Source of the DNA: Lihuaxuella thermophila
Lineage (GTDB): Bacteria; Bacillota; Bacilli; Thermoactinomycetales; Thermoactinomycetaceae
Reading direction: 5' to 3'
DNA: 64,000 nt
NCBI RefSeq assembly: GCF_900110165.1
Contig: NZ_FOCQ01000011.1
Location: 62,001 to 126,000, forward strand
Shown here: piece by piece, positions 8,239-18,380 of the stretch
Layout: each line of letters opens with the position of its first letter
Position numbering within the stretch: the stretch's first letter is position 1
Position numbers and translations under genes: made by a program
The notes under the pieces: model-generated
What the model saw: the letters and a program-made list of their open reading frames with translations, nothing else
The model's database searches: none
Told to the model about the DNA's origin: nothing

Positions 8239-9414
8239 TTAAATGATGCCTAATTTTTTACCTGCCTGTTCGAATGCGTGGAGACAAGTTTCCAATTCTT
8301 CTTTGGTGTGGACGGCAGTTACGATGGTGCGAACGCGGGCTTTGCCTTTTGGCACTGTGGGGTAAGCAATTCCCTGTGCATAAACGCCTTCTTCAAACAA
8401 TTGGTCGGATAGTTGCATCGCCAGTGCACCTTCGCCAACGATCACAGGGGTGACGGGCGTTTCGCTCTTGCCGGTCTCAAATCCCAGTGCGGTTAAGCCT
8501 TCTTTGAAGAAACGGGTGTTTTCCCATAAACGATCGATTCGTTCCGGCTCTTCCAGCAACACATCCAGAGCCGCATGACAAGCAGCTGTTACGGCCGGTG
8601 GATGGGAAGTGCTGAACAAGAACGGACGAGCACGATGAATCAAATAATCCCGCAGCACTTGTGGCCCGGCCACATAACCGCCTAAGACGCCGATTGCTTT
8701 TGAGAGAGTGCCGACCTGAATATGAACACGGCCATGAAGCCCGAAATGATCCACCGTACCACGGCCGTTTTTCCCCAGAACACCGCTGGCATGGGCGTCG
8801 TCGACCATGACCAGCGCATCGTATTTCTCACAAAGTTCCACAATCTCCGGGAGAGGGGCGATATCTCCATCCATACTGAAGACCCCGTCGGTAACGACGA
8901 GGCGGACACGGGCATTTTGCGTTTCTTTCAGTGCTTTCTCCAGATCATCAGGATCGGAGTGTTTGTAAATGCGGCGGTTCGCTTTGGTCAAACGGATACC
9001 GTCAATGATGCTCGCATGGTTTAGCTCATCGCTGATGACTACATCCTGATCGGTCAGAATCGAAGAAATGACGCCCACGTTGGCGGTGAAACCGGATTGG
9101 AACACAAGGGCAGCTTCTGTATGCTTAAATTCGGCCAGCCGTTGTTCAAATGTTTCATGCATGGAAAAGGTTCCGGCAATCGTTCGAACAGATCCGGTTC
9201 CTGCACCATATTTTTCAACTGCCTCCAGGGCCGTTTTTTTTAAGCGGGGATGAGTGGTTAAACCAAGATAGTTGTTGGAAGAAAGCTGAATAACTTCTTT
9301 GCCGCGGATGATTACCTTGGACCCCTGCTCCGACTCAAGAACGGTTAAAGGGCGGAAAGTTCCTGCTGTTTTCCATTCCTGAATCTCTTGTTCCAGATGG
9401 GAAAATCCATTCAC
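8239..9414 (-). CDS. kbl: Glycine C-acetyltransferase (2-amino-3-ketobutyrate CoA ligase)
   Basis: A 391-residue PLP enzyme of the alpha-oxoamine synthase family. The PLP-binding [11 protein letters not shown] (about 204-214) and the Schiff-base lysine in GTLSKAIG (Lys239) are clear. Kbl cleaves 2-amino-3-oxobutyrate with CoA into glycine and acetyl-CoA, the second step of threonine breakdown. The related 8-amino-7-oxononanoate synthase (BioF) cannot be excluded from motifs alone, but the miaB-ricA-cotE context supports Kbl. In B. subtilis tdh is next to kbl; no tdh is in this window, so either tdh is elsewhere or the substrate comes from another route. Confidence 0.85.
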   Translation of the reverse strand: MNGFSHLEQEIQEWKTAGTFRPLTVLESEQGSKVIIRGKEVIQLSSNNYLGLTTHPRLKKTALEAVEKYGAGTGSVRTIAGTFSMHETFEQRLAEFKHTEAALVFQSGFTANVGVISSILTDQDVVISDELNHASIIDGIRLTKANRRIYKHSDPDDLEKALKETQNARVRLVVTDGVFSMDGDIAPLPEIVELCEKYDALVMVDDAHASGVLGKNGRGTVDHFGLHGRVHIQVGTLSKAIGVLGGYVAGPQVLRDYLIHRARPFLFSTSHPPAVTAACHAALDVLLEEPERIDRLWENTRFFKEGLTALGFETGKSETPVTPVIVGEGALAMQLSDQLFEEGVYAQGIAYPTVPKGKARVRTIVTAVHTKEELETCLHAFEQAGKKLGII

Positions 9415-9669
9415 GTGCGGTCACCCCTATTGAAACCATGAAAGTAAAATGGCGCTTTCCTACTATCTTCCGCAAGTTTGACACAGATCATTCCTCTATT
9501 CTTCCAACAAATATCCGTGCCAAATGGAGAAGCATTGGCGGGCGGAACAATGAACACGGTTCCGGTGTCCAGCAGGAGTGACCGCACGGGTTTTGAAATC
9601 CATTTCCACCGTCCTATTTAAAAAGCCCTGAACGGGTTTGCCAATCTCGTAAATTGGATGATCCTTTTT

Positions 9670-10272
<603 letters not shown>

Positions 10273-10295
10273 TTAAACCAATGCGAAAATAAAAG

Positions 10296-10345
10296 AGCTC
10301 AGCTAGACTCACACGATCGGATGAGTGAGTTCTGCTGAGCTTTTA
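10296..10345 (-). terminator. Riboswitch-controlled terminator upstream of xpt
   Basis: Long stem GCTCAGC...ACTCA/TGAGT...GCTGAGC followed by TCTTTTATTTT on the minus strand, between the aptamer and xpt. It is the OFF state of the purine riboswitch. Confidence 0.8.
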
Positions 10346-10413
10346 TGAAAAGGGTTGTATTATCCTCAACAAACAAGCAAGGAAGCCAATCAGACGCGTC
10401 CTTGCCTGACCCA

Positions 10414-10480
10414 CTCATAGTCGAACTATTTACGGTAGTCCGGTAGAGACTCGTAAGCCATATCCTTACGATTATATGAG
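10414..10480 (-). promoter_or_regulatory. Purine (guanine-type) riboswitch aptamer
   Basis: On the minus strand the aptamer opens with CTCATATAATC and closes with GACTATGAG, forming P1. Conserved core elements GGATATGG, GTCTCTACC and CCGTAAA are present, as in the B. subtilis xpt aptamer. The specificity base in the J3/1 strand is C (GACTATG), which pairs with guanine; adenine switches have U there. It precedes the xpt terminator. Confidence 0.93.
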
Positions 10481-10510
10481 CTAAGTCTTTAATATTCGGT
10501 TTATGGGTTG

Positions 10511-10516
10511 ATTATA
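10511..10516 (-). promoter_or_regulatory. Probable -10 of the xpt promoter
   Basis: TATAAT on the minus strand about 30 bases upstream of the aptamer. The -35 is weak (T-rich TTTTTC at 17 bases). Confidence 0.5.
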
Positions 10517-10706
10517 ACTCAATTTCACTACCTGAAAAAGCATATGCCTTGAAATTGTAAAAACCTCTGCGGATCAATTGAATGGGAAAGCTTTAGTTTC
10601 AACAGATTTAAACATGAACAAATATCGAACATCATCGAACCGGATCACCTTTGGTCGGCGGTTATGGGCCCAAGCGCAGTCTGGTGATCAGACCCATTTT
10701 ATAGTC

Positions 10707-11441
10707 TTAAATCATAATGGAAAGACCTGTCTCCGCAACAATGGAAGATGCAAACACAGATCGTGCCTCTTGTTGAATCGATTTTGGATCATAATCAGGA
10801 TATAAATGAGTCAGCAGCAATTTTTTTGCACGCAGGTCCAGGGCTGCTTCGGCTGCCTGTCTCGCCGAGAGATGACCTGTGGGTTGGGAAGGCAAGTCTT
10901 TATGAAGATAAGTTGCTTCACACACGAACAAATCCGGCGAATCGGCCATTCGCGTCCAATTCGTTTTGGGGCCGGAATCCGCTCCGTATAAAAGGATGCG
11001 TTGATCCTCTTTGATCTTCATCGCATAACACGGAATGGCATGGTCGGTTCGGTAAAAGGAAAATTTCAGGTTTCCCAGGGAGGCTTCTGTTCCTTCTTCC
11101 ATCACATGTTTTTCAATATACCGGTCGTAACTTAACTTGGAGTACCAGTGAGCAGGTTCGGCGGGAGCCCACACCGGGAGCGGAACAGCCCGTTTCTTCT
11201 GCTTGATTGCGGTCATGATGGCGTACTGAAGAACGAAAAAGTCGGAAATATGGTCGTGATGAAGATGAGAGAGAAAAACGGCATCCAAATCGTAGAGCGG
11301 CATTTTTTTCGCCAATTGGGCCAACACCCCGCTGCCGCAATCGATTAAGATTCGTTTCCCGTCAGCTTCCAGCAAATATCCGGGTGTAGCTCCGCCAGGT
11401 CCGGGAAATGGAGAATGGCAACCCAAAACGGTCCAGCGCAT
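10707..11441 (-). CDS. MBL-fold metallo-hydrolase (YhfI-like)
   Basis: A 244-residue beta-lactamase-fold protein with SHLHHDHISD (58-67), the main metal-binding motif, and later GDAxS-like GADSGP and THLYPDYDP. It resembles B. subtilis YhfI and the RNase Z/phosphodiesterase branch, but it lacks the exosite arm of RNase Z. Substrate unknown. It sits between korB, which ends in a terminator, and the xpt riboswitch, with no shared operon evident. Confidence 0.8.
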   Translation of the reverse strand: MRWTVLGCHSPFPGPGGATPGYLLEADGKRILIDCGSGVLAQLAKKMPLYDLDAVFLSHLHHDHISDFFVLQYAIMTAIKQKKRAVPLPVWAPAEPAHWYSKLSYDRYIEKHVMEEGTEASLGNLKFSFYRTDHAIPCYAMKIKEDQRILLYGADSGPKTNWTRMADSPDLFVCEATYLHKDLPSQPTGHLSARQAAEAALDLRAKKLLLTHLYPDYDPKSIQQEARSVFASSIVAETGLSIMI

Positions 11442-11465
11442 CGAAAACCCTCCTATGCTTATGTA

Positions 11466-11497
11466 TAAAAAGCCACTCCCTGCAAACGGAAGTGGCC
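11466..11497 (-). terminator. Intrinsic terminator after korB
   Basis: Stem GGCCACT/AGTGGC with flanking bulge, followed by TTTTTATA on the minus strand. Confidence 0.75.
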
Positions 11498-11512
11498 AGA
11501 CATCCTGTTTTA

Positions 11513-12379
11513 TTATGCAAATTCTGCTACCAGTTTATCAAATTGTTCTCTGGTGAGCATGATATCTTGTTTGCTGAGCGGCGTTTCTTTAAAGCCTTTG
11601 ATCATATCTTCGTAAGGCTTCCGCTCTTTGTTTTGATAAATGATTCCCGTAACCAGACCGTTGTTCTCCATCAGTTTTTGCATCGCCATGGAACGGTCGG
11701 CAGGATCATAATTCGGATCATCATCCAGATTGACGAGATGTTCTTTAAACCAGTCATAGGTGTTGATTTTGTTGTAAGTGACACAAGGGCTGTATACGTT
11801 GATCAGCGAGAAGCCTTTATGCTTGATTCCTTCTTCAATGACATGGGTCAATTGTTTCAAATCGCTGGATACGGATTGTGCGACAAAGCCCGCTCCCACG
11901 GTCAGCGCCATTTCCATCGGGTTGATCGCTGCTTCGATGGACCCGTGTGGCGTGCTCTTCGTTTTGAAGCCCATCTCACTCCGCGGAGAAGTCTGCCCTT
12001 TTGTCAAACCATACACCTGGTTATCCATCACGATATAGGTGATATCCACGTTACGGCGAATCGCGTGGATGGTGTGAGCCATACCGATGGCGAATCCATC
12101 ACCGTCTCCCCCTGCGGCAATCACAGTCAGACCGCGGTTGGCCAATTTCAACCCCTGGGCAATCGGTAATGCGCGTCCATGAACCCCGTGAAAACCATAA
12201 GCATTCACGTAGCCGGAAATCCGACCGGAACAACCGATTCCCGATACGATGGCGACATCATGCGGTTCCAAACCGACATTGGCAAAAGCACGCTGCATGG
12301 CGGCCAACACGGAGAAGTCACCACAACCCGGACACCAATTCGGCTTCACTTTGTTGCGGAAATCTTTAAATGTGGCCAT
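11513..12379 (-). CDS. korB: 2-oxoacid:ferredoxin oxidoreductase, beta subunit
   Basis: A 288-residue thiamine-diphosphate subunit. NWCPGCGD near residues 14-21 and the TPP motif GDGDGFAIG...MDNQVYGLTKGQTSP are diagnostic. With KorA it oxidatively decarboxylates 2-oxoacids (probably 2-oxoglutarate) to acyl-CoA using ferredoxin. The ATG at 12379 has AAGGAG upstream and overlaps the end of korA by 14 bases, so the two are coupled; a longer frame upstream lies inside korA. A further Cys in the C-terminal part could help bind the single Fe-S cluster. Confidence 0.93.
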   Translation of the reverse strand: MATFKDFRNKVKPNWCPGCGDFSVLAAMQRAFANVGLEPHDVAIVSGIGCSGRISGYVNAYGFHGVHGRALPIAQGLKLANRGLTVIAAGGDGDGFAIGMAHTIHAIRRNVDITYIVMDNQVYGLTKGQTSPRSEMGFKTKSTPHGSIEAAINPMEMALTVGAGFVAQSVSSDLKQLTHVIEEGIKHKGFSLINVYSPCVTYNKINTYDWFKEHLVNLDDDPNYDPADRSMAMQKLMENNGLVTGIIYQNKERKPYEDMIKGFKETPLSKQDIMLTREQFDKLVAEFA

Positions 12380-14123
12380 GAACAAACAGCTCCTTACATT
12401 GTTTGTAGATTTCGGACGGCAGGAATGGGTTTCCGTCGTATTTTCCGATGTGAACCAGTTTTTCTGCCATTCCAACGTGCATCTTGATCAAATTGGTGAG
12501 TTGTCCGGTTGCATTGTTTTCTACAACGATCACTTTTTTCGCTTTTTTCATCTGTTCGGCCATAATATCGGTCGGGAACGGTAACACTTGGCGCACATGC
12601 GCATGGTTTACCTTCATTCCTTCTGCTTCCAGACGTTCCATCGCTTCATGGATGGTTCCGCGGGTTGAACAGAAACCAACAATCAAAAGATCTGCTTCTT
12701 CGTGTTTGGCATCGAGGAAGACAGGCTCCTCAAATTGGATTCCGTTTGCCAATTTAGACAACCGTTTATCCATCATTTTCTTACGGTTAACCGGGTTTTC
12801 AGAAGGACGGCCGGTTTGATCATGTTCCACACCTGTTACATGGTGCAGACCGTTTTTCTTACCCGGAAGAACCCGGCGGGAAATCCCATCCGGTGTAAAC
12901 TCATAGCGGGGGAATAATTCCGAGTTTTCAAGTTCAGGCAGTTCTTCATCGTCCAAAACCAATTTGCCGCGGTCGATTTTGATTCGATCATAATCGAGCG
13001 GCTCTACCGTCTGTTTACCCAGAGAAAGCGCCAAGTCGGACAGAATGATGACAGGGCATTGGTATTGTTCGGCCAGGTTGAAGGCTTGAATTGTGTCGTA
13101 GAAACACTCTTCCGCCGTACTTGGGGCAATGACGATTTTTGGAATTTCCCCGTGTGTGCTGTACAGCATGGCCAACAGGTCACTTTGCTCCTGTTTGGTC
13201 GGCAGACCCGTGCTTGGGCCCCCGCGCTGGGTGTTGACAATCACTGCCGGTGTTTCAGTCATCCCCGCCAAACCAATGGCTTCAGTCATCAAGGAAAGAC
13301 CCGGTCCGGCCGATGCGGTCAAAGCGCGTACGCCCCCGTAGTTGGCACCGATCACCATCGTAATGGCAGCGATTTCATCCTCGGTTTGTACTACAGTGCC
13401 ACCAAACTCCGGCAGCCTTTTAATGAGATATTCCATGATTTCGGAGGAGGGGGTAATCGGATAAGCGGCCATCAATCTGGCTCCCGCTGCGACCGCGCCC
13501 AGTGCGATGGCATCATTGCCGATCATGTACAAACGTTTTTTGCCGTCTGAAGGCTCCAGTTTAAAGTTGGAAATATCTCCGACTTCCGAGATCACGAACT
13601 CCACACCGCGTGAGATCGCTTCCATATTTTTATCCACGATTTTTTGGCCTTTTCTTGCAAATCTTTCTTCAATGACTTCCTGGAACGCATCGACGGAGAT
13701 GCCTAACAGCGCCGCGGAAGCGCCGACAGCCACCATGTTTTTCATCTGGGCCATGCCCACTTCTTCAGCGATCTTGGTAAATGGTACAGCAAGAAGACGT
13801 GCGGAAATACCTTCAGGCACTGCTGGATTAAATTTAGCGTCAGCAAGGATAATTCCGCCCTCAATCAATTCAAAGGCATTGAGGTCAATCGTTTCTTGGT
13901 CGAATGCAACAAGAATATCCAGCTCGTCGGAAATGGAGCGGACCGGGCTTGTGCTGATTCGAATTTTTGTGTTTGAATGACCTCCCTTAATCCGAGAGGA
14001 AAAATGTCTGTACCCATATAGATAATACCCTTTGCGATTGAGTGCCGTTGCCAGTATTTCACCAGCACTGTCAATACCTTCCCCTTGCTGTCCGCCCACT
14101 TTCCACGAAAGCTGCTTGATCAT
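12366..14123 (-). CDS. korA: 2-oxoacid:ferredoxin oxidoreductase, fused gamma-alpha subunit
   Basis: A 585-residue protein. Residues 1-190 form the gamma domain (GGQQGEGIDSAGEILA, RHFSSRIKGGHS), and the rest is the alpha pyrimidine-binding domain (MAAYPITPSSEIMEYL, TASAGPGLSLMTEAIGLAGMTETP). This gamma-alpha fusion is the usual architecture in Bacillales and actinobacteria. The ATG at 14123 has AAGGAG 8 bases upstream. Its product pairs with KorB. No ferredoxin gene is adjacent. Confidence 0.94.
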   Translation of the reverse strand: MIKQLSWKVGGQQGEGIDSAGEILATALNRKGYYLYGYRHFSSRIKGGHSNTKIRISTSPVRSISDELDILVAFDQETIDLNAFELIEGGIILADAKFNPAVPEGISARLLAVPFTKIAEEVGMAQMKNMVAVGASAALLGISVDAFQEVIEERFARKGQKIVDKNMEAISRGVEFVISEVGDISNFKLEPSDGKKRLYMIGNDAIALGAVAAGARLMAAYPITPSSEIMEYLIKRLPEFGGTVVQTEDEIAAITMVIGANYGGVRALTASAGPGLSLMTEAIGLAGMTETPAVIVNTQRGGPSTGLPTKQEQSDLLAMLYSTHGEIPKIVIAPSTAEECFYDTIQAFNLAEQYQCPVIILSDLALSLGKQTVEPLDYDRIKIDRGKLVLDDEELPELENSELFPRYEFTPDGISRRVLPGKKNGLHHVTGVEHDQTGRPSENPVNRKKMMDKRLSKLANGIQFEEPVFLDAKHEEADLLIVGFCSTRGTIHEAMERLEAEGMKVNHAHVRQVLPFPTDIMAEQMKKAKKVIVVENNATGQLTNLIKMHVGMAEKLVHIGKYDGNPFLPSEIYKQCKELFVHGHI

Positions 14124-14254
14124 GAACTCATCTCCTTTAATACTCCCACACAACTAACACGATGATTTAAAATGGTTTATTGGCTATATCGGCTCTTCAC
14201 AAAGCGAAGGAAAAAATCGGATTTGTGGCGAGTCGATAGATTTATCATGTATTA

Positions 14255-14283
14255 ATTCTAGTCCTCTGCAAGGTAAAAAGCAA
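14255..14283 (-). promoter_or_regulatory. Probable sigma-A promoter of korAB
   Basis: On the minus strand TTGCTT (14283-14278), 17 bases, TAGAAT (14260-14255), about 130 bases upstream of korA. Confidence 0.5.
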
Positions 14284-14354
14284 CCGTTATATCTCCCTTA
14301 TCCTTTGATTTTCTTCTTTTTTTATCCGATAGAACCCTTATGTGCACATAAACC

Positions 14355-15326
14355 CTATTTTGCTTCTGTTTTTTTAACGTTTTGTGAAGCTAGGTGCTTA
14401 GAATAAAATTGATATCCGTTATCCCAGGCCCATTTTCTGACCAAGGTTTCCGGATATCGCATCAATAACGCGTCGATCAGATTGTTCAGTTGACCGGCAT
14501 TTTCAAGTTGGGCAATCTTATCATGTATTCCATCAAAGTCGGAACCAAAGATCAGGTGGTTCTCCCCGCCCAGTTCGCAAATATGTTCAATATGCTTGAT
14601 CAGATGGTCAATCCTTGCTTCGGTATGCGGAAAATGAACAAAGTAAGGTACATAAGTAAGGCCGATGAGTCCGTTTTTTTGGATCAACGCTTTAATCTGT
14701 TCATCTTCGAGATTGCGGACATGCGGACAAATGGCCCGGCTGTTGGAATGAGAAGCGATTACCGGTAAATCAGGGTGTTCCATTACTTCCCAAAATCCCT
14801 TGACCGACAGGTGGGAAACATCGAGCACCATCCCCAACCGGCTCATTTCTTCGATGACCTGGCGGCCGAAGCGGGTCAGTCCCCCGCCCCGTTCTTCTTT
14901 GATCCCGTCCGCCGCTTCATTGGCATGGTTCCAAGTCAGGCCCATCTGACGAACTCCCAAGCGGTAAAACGTCCGCAAAAACCGGAGGTCCCCCTGAAGA
15001 GCATCCGCTCCTTCCAGCGACAGGAGGGCACCGATCCGGGTGGGCGAACACTCACTCAGTTGCTCACCTGAGGTAACAAGAAACACCTTTTGCCCGTTTT
15101 GAATGACTTTTTCATAAAAATCGTCAATTTGCTTGATGGCCGCCTCAAACCTTTGCCCAACCGGAACTTTGTCCGGAACCCAAACGGCAAAGGTCTGGAA
15201 TACGATTTTCGACTTCTCCAGGTTTTCATAAGTAACGTCCAACCCGGAATCCGTGTCATAAAAAGAGATTCCGGGATTTAACCACATTTTATATAAAACA
15301 TCGCAGTGAGCATCCATCACCAGCAT
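14355..15326 (-). CDS. Dipeptidase, membrane dipeptidase family (M19)
   Basis: A 323-residue zinc dipeptidase. DAHCDVLYK near the N-terminus gives the first metal ligands (His7, Asp9), LSLEGADAL the bridging Glu, VIASHSNSRAI and the GSDFDGI block the rest. No signal peptide is visible, so it is probably cytosolic despite the family name. The ATG at 15326 follows GGGAGG. It lies immediately behind the spoVS terminator, so read-through from spoVS is possible. Related enzymes act on dipeptides including D-amino-acid-containing ones; substrate here is not known. Confidence 0.9.
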   Translation of the reverse strand: MLVMDAHCDVLYKMWLNPGISFYDTDSGLDVTYENLEKSKIVFQTFAVWVPDKVPVGQRFEAAIKQIDDFYEKVIQNGQKVFLVTSGEQLSECSPTRIGALLSLEGADALQGDLRFLRTFYRLGVRQMGLTWNHANEAADGIKEERGGGLTRFGRQVIEEMSRLGMVLDVSHLSVKGFWEVMEHPDLPVIASHSNSRAICPHVRNLEDEQIKALIQKNGLIGLTYVPYFVHFPHTEARIDHLIKHIEHICELGGENHLIFGSDFDGIHDKIAQLENAGQLNNLIDALLMRYPETLVRKWAWDNGYQFYSKHLASQNVKKTEAK

Positions 15327-15344
15327 GTTTTTTCCTCCCAATAA

Positions 15345-15378
15345 AAGAAAAACCTGTCTATAAGCATAAACAGGTTTT
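15345..15378 (-). terminator. Intrinsic terminator after spoVS
   Basis: Stem AACCTGT/ACAGGTT followed by TTTCTTTT on the minus strand. Confidence 0.7.
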
Positions 15379-15398
15379 TCAAATATATTGCTCCACTC

Positions 15399-15659
15399 TT
15401 AACGAGGTTCCACGATCAACTTGATAGCGGTTCGCTCTTCACCATCGATGACGATATCGGTAAAGGCCGGGATGCAAATCAAGTCGATCCCGCTCGGCGC
15501 AACAAATCCTCGTGCGATTGCAACCGCTTTAACAGCTTGATTAAGCGCTCCTGCACCGATGGCTTGCATCTCGGCTTGGCCGCGTTCACGCAAGACTCCG
15601 GCGAGTGCACCTGCGACAGAATTCGGATTGGATTTTGCTGAAACTTTTAATACTTCCAT
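15399..15659 (-). CDS. spoVS: Stage V sporulation protein S
   Basis: An 86-residue protein almost identical in pattern to SpoVS (MEVLKVSAKSNPNSVAGALAG, QAVKAVAIARGFVAPSG, IDGEERTAIKLIVEP). It has an Alba-like fold and affects late sporulation and coat development. A sigma-H promoter precedes it, which agrees with the known early control in B. subtilis. AGGAGGTACC lies before the ATG. Confidence 0.98.
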   Translation of the reverse strand: MEVLKVSAKSNPNSVAGALAGVLRERGQAEMQAIGAGALNQAVKAVAIARGFVAPSGIDLICIPAFTDIVIDGEERTAIKLIVEPR

Positions 15660-15702
15660 GAAGGTACCTCCTCGATGGTTGGAGTGAGTCCACTTTTATC
15701 CT

Positions 15703-15729
15703 ATTCGACCATCTCATAAAAATTCCTTC
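15703..15729 (-). promoter_or_regulatory. Sigma-H promoter of spoVS
   Basis: On the minus strand GAAGGAATT (15729-15721), 11 bases, GTCGAAT (15709-15703). This matches RnAGGAwww-n11/12-RnnGAAT at every defined position. Confidence 0.8.
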
Positions 15730-15778
15730 TACTTCACACAGATACGAATGAAAAATCAGAAAGAAAATTATTTTATAA

Positions 15779-16573
15779 TTAACTGATTAACGGTGTGTCC
15801 TCGTCAATGCGAATTCTCTTCAAATGCTTTGCTTTTTTGGTCTGTTTGTCTATATCGATCAGCACGGCATTAAATTGGCACCTGCCTTTTGCCACCGAAA
15901 AGCGGACAGGCATCTGCGTCAAAAAACGCTTGATGATCGCGCTTCGCTCCATGCCGATGATTCCGTCATACGGTCCCACCATTCCCACATCGGTCAAATA
16001 ACCTGTTCCTTTGGACAGGATTCGTTCGTCGGCCGTTTGCACATGCGTATGCGTCCCGACAACCGCTGACACCCTCCCGTCCAAATACCACGCCAATGCC
16101 TGTTTTTCTGATGTGGTCTCCGCATGAAAATCAACCAAGATGCAGGAATCGGTCGGGACCTGCTCTAAAATTTCATCCATCTTTCGAAAAGGACAGTCAA
16201 GGGGAGCCATGAAAGTTCTGCCCATCAGATTGATGACGGTTAACTTCCCGGCTTGTGTCGGAATCACGGTAAAACCTTGCCCCGGCGTACCGACAGGAAA
16301 ATTGGCCGGACGGACGATTCCCTGTTCTTCATCGATAAAATCGAACACTTCCGCTTGCCCCCAGGCATGATTGCCAAGTGTAATGCAATGAACACCCAAT
16401 TCGAACATTTCCCTTGCGATCGCCTTTCCAATCCCCCGGCCGTTGCCAGCGGCATTTTCACCGTTGACCACAATGGCATCAGGTGAATACAGTTTATTCA
16501 GTTTGGGGAGATACACAGACATGGTCTTAAGTCCAAGAGAGCCGACGACATCACCGATCATCAATATTCTCAT
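15779..16573 (-). CDS. ymdB: YmdB-family metallophosphoesterase
   Basis: A 264-residue calcineurin-like phosphoesterase of the TIGR00282/YmdB type. Metal-binding blocks MIGDVVGSLG, NGENAAGNGRGI, TLGNHAWGQ, VDFHAETTSEK and GTHTHVQTADERIL are all present. In B. subtilis YmdB hydrolyses 2',3'-cyclic nucleotides and influences motility and biofilm choice. It lies just behind rny, as in other Bacillales, but a terminator stands between them. Confidence 0.96.
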   Translation of the reverse strand: MRILMIGDVVGSLGLKTMSVYLPKLNKLYSPDAIVVNGENAAGNGRGIGKAIAREMFELGVHCITLGNHAWGQAEVFDFIDEEQGIVRPANFPVGTPGQGFTVIPTQAGKLTVINLMGRTFMAPLDCPFRKMDEILEQVPTDSCILVDFHAETTSEKQALAWYLDGRVSAVVGTHTHVQTADERILSKGTGYLTDVGMVGPYDGIIGMERSAIIKRFLTQMPVRFSVAKGRCQFNAVLIDIDKQTKKAKHLKRIRIDEDTPLIS

Positions 16574-16605
16574 ACAGTATATTATCCTCCAACCTACTTG
16601 CTGCT

Positions 16606-16638
16606 AAAAAAATAAAGTGGCCAAAGGCCACTTTATTT
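16606..16638 (-). terminator. Intrinsic terminator overlapping the 3' end of rny
   Basis: Stem AAATAAAGTGGCC/GGCCACTTTATTT with a TTT loop and a T run. It includes the last rny codons. Confidence 0.8.
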
Positions 16639-18177
16639 TGCATATTCCACACATCGTGTTTCCCGGATGACCGTCACTTTGATATGGCCGGGATAATCCA
16701 GTTGGTTTTCGATTTGTTTTGTGATTTCTCTGGCCAAACGGCTCGATTCGGCATCATCCACTTCATCCGGCTTGACGATAATCCGGCATTCACGCCCTGC
16801 CTGAATGGCATATGATTTTTCAACGCCATCGAAGGATTCGCAGATTTCTTCCAGTTTCTCAAGACGTTTGATATATGCTTCCAGCGTTTCGCGCCGTGCT
16901 CCGGGACGTGCTGCCGAGAGCGCGTCTGCGGCCCGGACCAGTACCGCAATGACACTTGTAGCTTCCACGTCACCGTGATGAGAAGCAATACTGTTGATCA
17001 CGACTGGATGCTCATTATACTTTTTAGCCAACTCCACCCCGATATCGACATGTGAGCCTTCGATTTCGTGGTCGATGGCTTTCCCGATATCGTGAAGAAG
17101 GCCTGCCCTCTTGGCCAGATGAATATCTTCACCCAGTTCAGCGGCCATTAAGCCAGCGAGATGGGCGACCTCCATCGAATGCTTCAACACGTTTTGCCCA
17201 TAGCTGGTACGGAATTTCAAACGGCCTACAATCTTTATCAAGTCAGGATGCAAGCCGTGCACACCCGTCTCAAATGTGGCCTGTTCTCCATACTCACGGA
17301 TGCGCTCGTCCACATCCCGCCGTGATTTTTCAACCATCTCTTCAATGCGCGCCGGATGAATCCGGCCATCTGCGACCAGTTTTTCCAACGCGACACGTGC
17401 CACTTCTCGACGAATGGGGTCAAAACCGGATAAAATGACCGCTTCGGGAGTATCATCAATGATGAGATCAATTCCGGTAAGCGTTTCAAGGGTGCGGATA
17501 TTTCGTCCTTCACGTCCGATAATCCGCCCTTTCATCTCATCATTGGGAAGCGTGACAACAGAGACGGTCGTTTCCGCCACATGATCAGCCGCACAGCGCT
17601 GAATGGCCAGAGACAAGATATTGCGGGCACGCTTGTCTCCTTCTTCAATGGCCTGCTGTTCCATCTCTTTGATGATTTGTGCCGTCTCATGGCGCATCTC
17701 TTTTTCCACTTTGGCCAGAATCAATTGTCTCGCCTCATCGGTTGTGAGGCCGGAAATCCGTTCCATCTCTTTCATTTGTTCCTGGTATAGCTGGTCAATC
17801 TTCTCTTCTTGAAGCTCGATTTGCTTTTCCCGATGATTTAACGCTTCATCCCGCTTCTCAAGAGCATGCTGTTTCCGTTCAAGCGACTCTTCTTTCTGAC
17901 TGAGCCGGCGTTCTATTCTCTGCAATTCATTTCGCTGTTCACGAATCTCTTTTTCCGCTTCGCTGCGGAGACGATGCGCTTCATCCCGCGCTTCGAAGAC
18001 TTTTTCCTTCTTCAAAGCTTCCGCTTCTTTTTCCGCTTTCTCGATGATGGCGGCCGCTTCTTTTTCAGCGCTGCCAATGCGGGCTTCCGCTGTCATTTTG
18101 CGGATCCGGTAACCCGCTGCGATGCCGATTCCCAGAGAGGCAAACAGCAGAATGATGTGAGTCAGTCCAAAAGACAT
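16633..18177 (-). CDS. rny: Ribonuclease Y
   Basis: A 514-residue membrane-anchored endoribonuclease that begins decay of many mRNAs. There is one N-terminal membrane helix (about 6-25), a long coiled coil (about 30-160), a KH domain with [15 protein letters not shown] (about 210-270), and an HD domain with [12 protein letters not shown]. The ATG at 18177 gives the expected [20 protein letters not shown] lies 10 bases upstream. A promoter and a terminator hairpin lie in its long leader. The RicA partner is encoded near 2.4 kb. Confidence 0.97.
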   Translation of the reverse strand: MSFGLTHIILLFASLGIGIAAGYRIRKMTAEARIGSAEKEAAAIIEKAEKEAEALKKEKVFEARDEAHRLRSEAEKEIREQRNELQRIERRLSQKEESLERKQHALEKRDEALNHREKQIELQEEKIDQLYQEQMKEMERISGLTTDEARQLILAKVEKEMRHETAQIIKEMEQQAIEEGDKRARNILSLAIQRCAADHVAETTVSVVTLPNDEMKGRIIGREGRNIRTLETLTGIDLIIDDTPEAVILSGFDPIRREVARVALEKLVADGRIHPARIEEMVEKSRRDVDERIREYGEQATFETGVHGLHPDLIKIVGRLKFRTSYGQNVLKHSMEVAHLAGLMAAELGEDIHLAKRAGLLHDIGKAIDHEIEGSHVDIGVELAKKYNEHPVVINSIASHHGDVEATSVIAVLVRAADALSAARPGARRETLEAYIKRLEKLEEICESFDGVEKSYAIQAGRECRIIVKPDEVDDAESSRLAREITKQIENQLDYPGHIKVTVIRETRCVEYAK

Positions 18178-18212
18178 CGTCCATTGCTCACCCCCTCTGC
18201 TTTTTTATTTAA

Positions 18213-18237
18213 AAAACAAGACCGATGAACTCGGTCT
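18213..18237 (-). terminator. Terminator hairpin in the rny leader (possible attenuator)
   Basis: Stem AAGACCGA/TCGGTCTT followed by GTTTTTTAAAT, ending only about 36 bases before the rny start. Since the nearest good promoter is upstream at 18381-18410, rny transcripts must pass it. Confidence 0.65.
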
Positions 18238-18380
18238 TCTCTCGTTCGTCCCTCAAATTATTGCTATACCAGGTGAAGGCTGGAAAAGCCCAGCGGAAAT
18301 ACATTTCCTCATTGTTTCAGAAAACCAAAAACATGGAACCAGAGGTATCTCTGTCGTTGAAAATGCAAAGATACAGTACA
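18238..18380 (-). promoter_or_regulatory. Structured leader region of rny
   Basis: About 140 bases between the rny promoter and its terminator hairpin. Short inverted repeats are visible on the minus strand: GTATCT/AGATAC, GGAAAT/ATTTCC and GCTGG/CCAGC. It does not carry T-box or other riboswitch cores that I recognise, and no leader peptide stands out. Confidence 0.4.

Noticed and set aside
10578-10805. Small plus-strand frame near the xpt riboswitch
   Set aside because: No ribosome binding site, no motif, and it overlaps the 3' end of the YhfI-like gene on the other strand.
18238-18380. T-box or known riboswitch in the rny leader
   Set aside because: The T-box antiterminator core and other riboswitch cores are not present.
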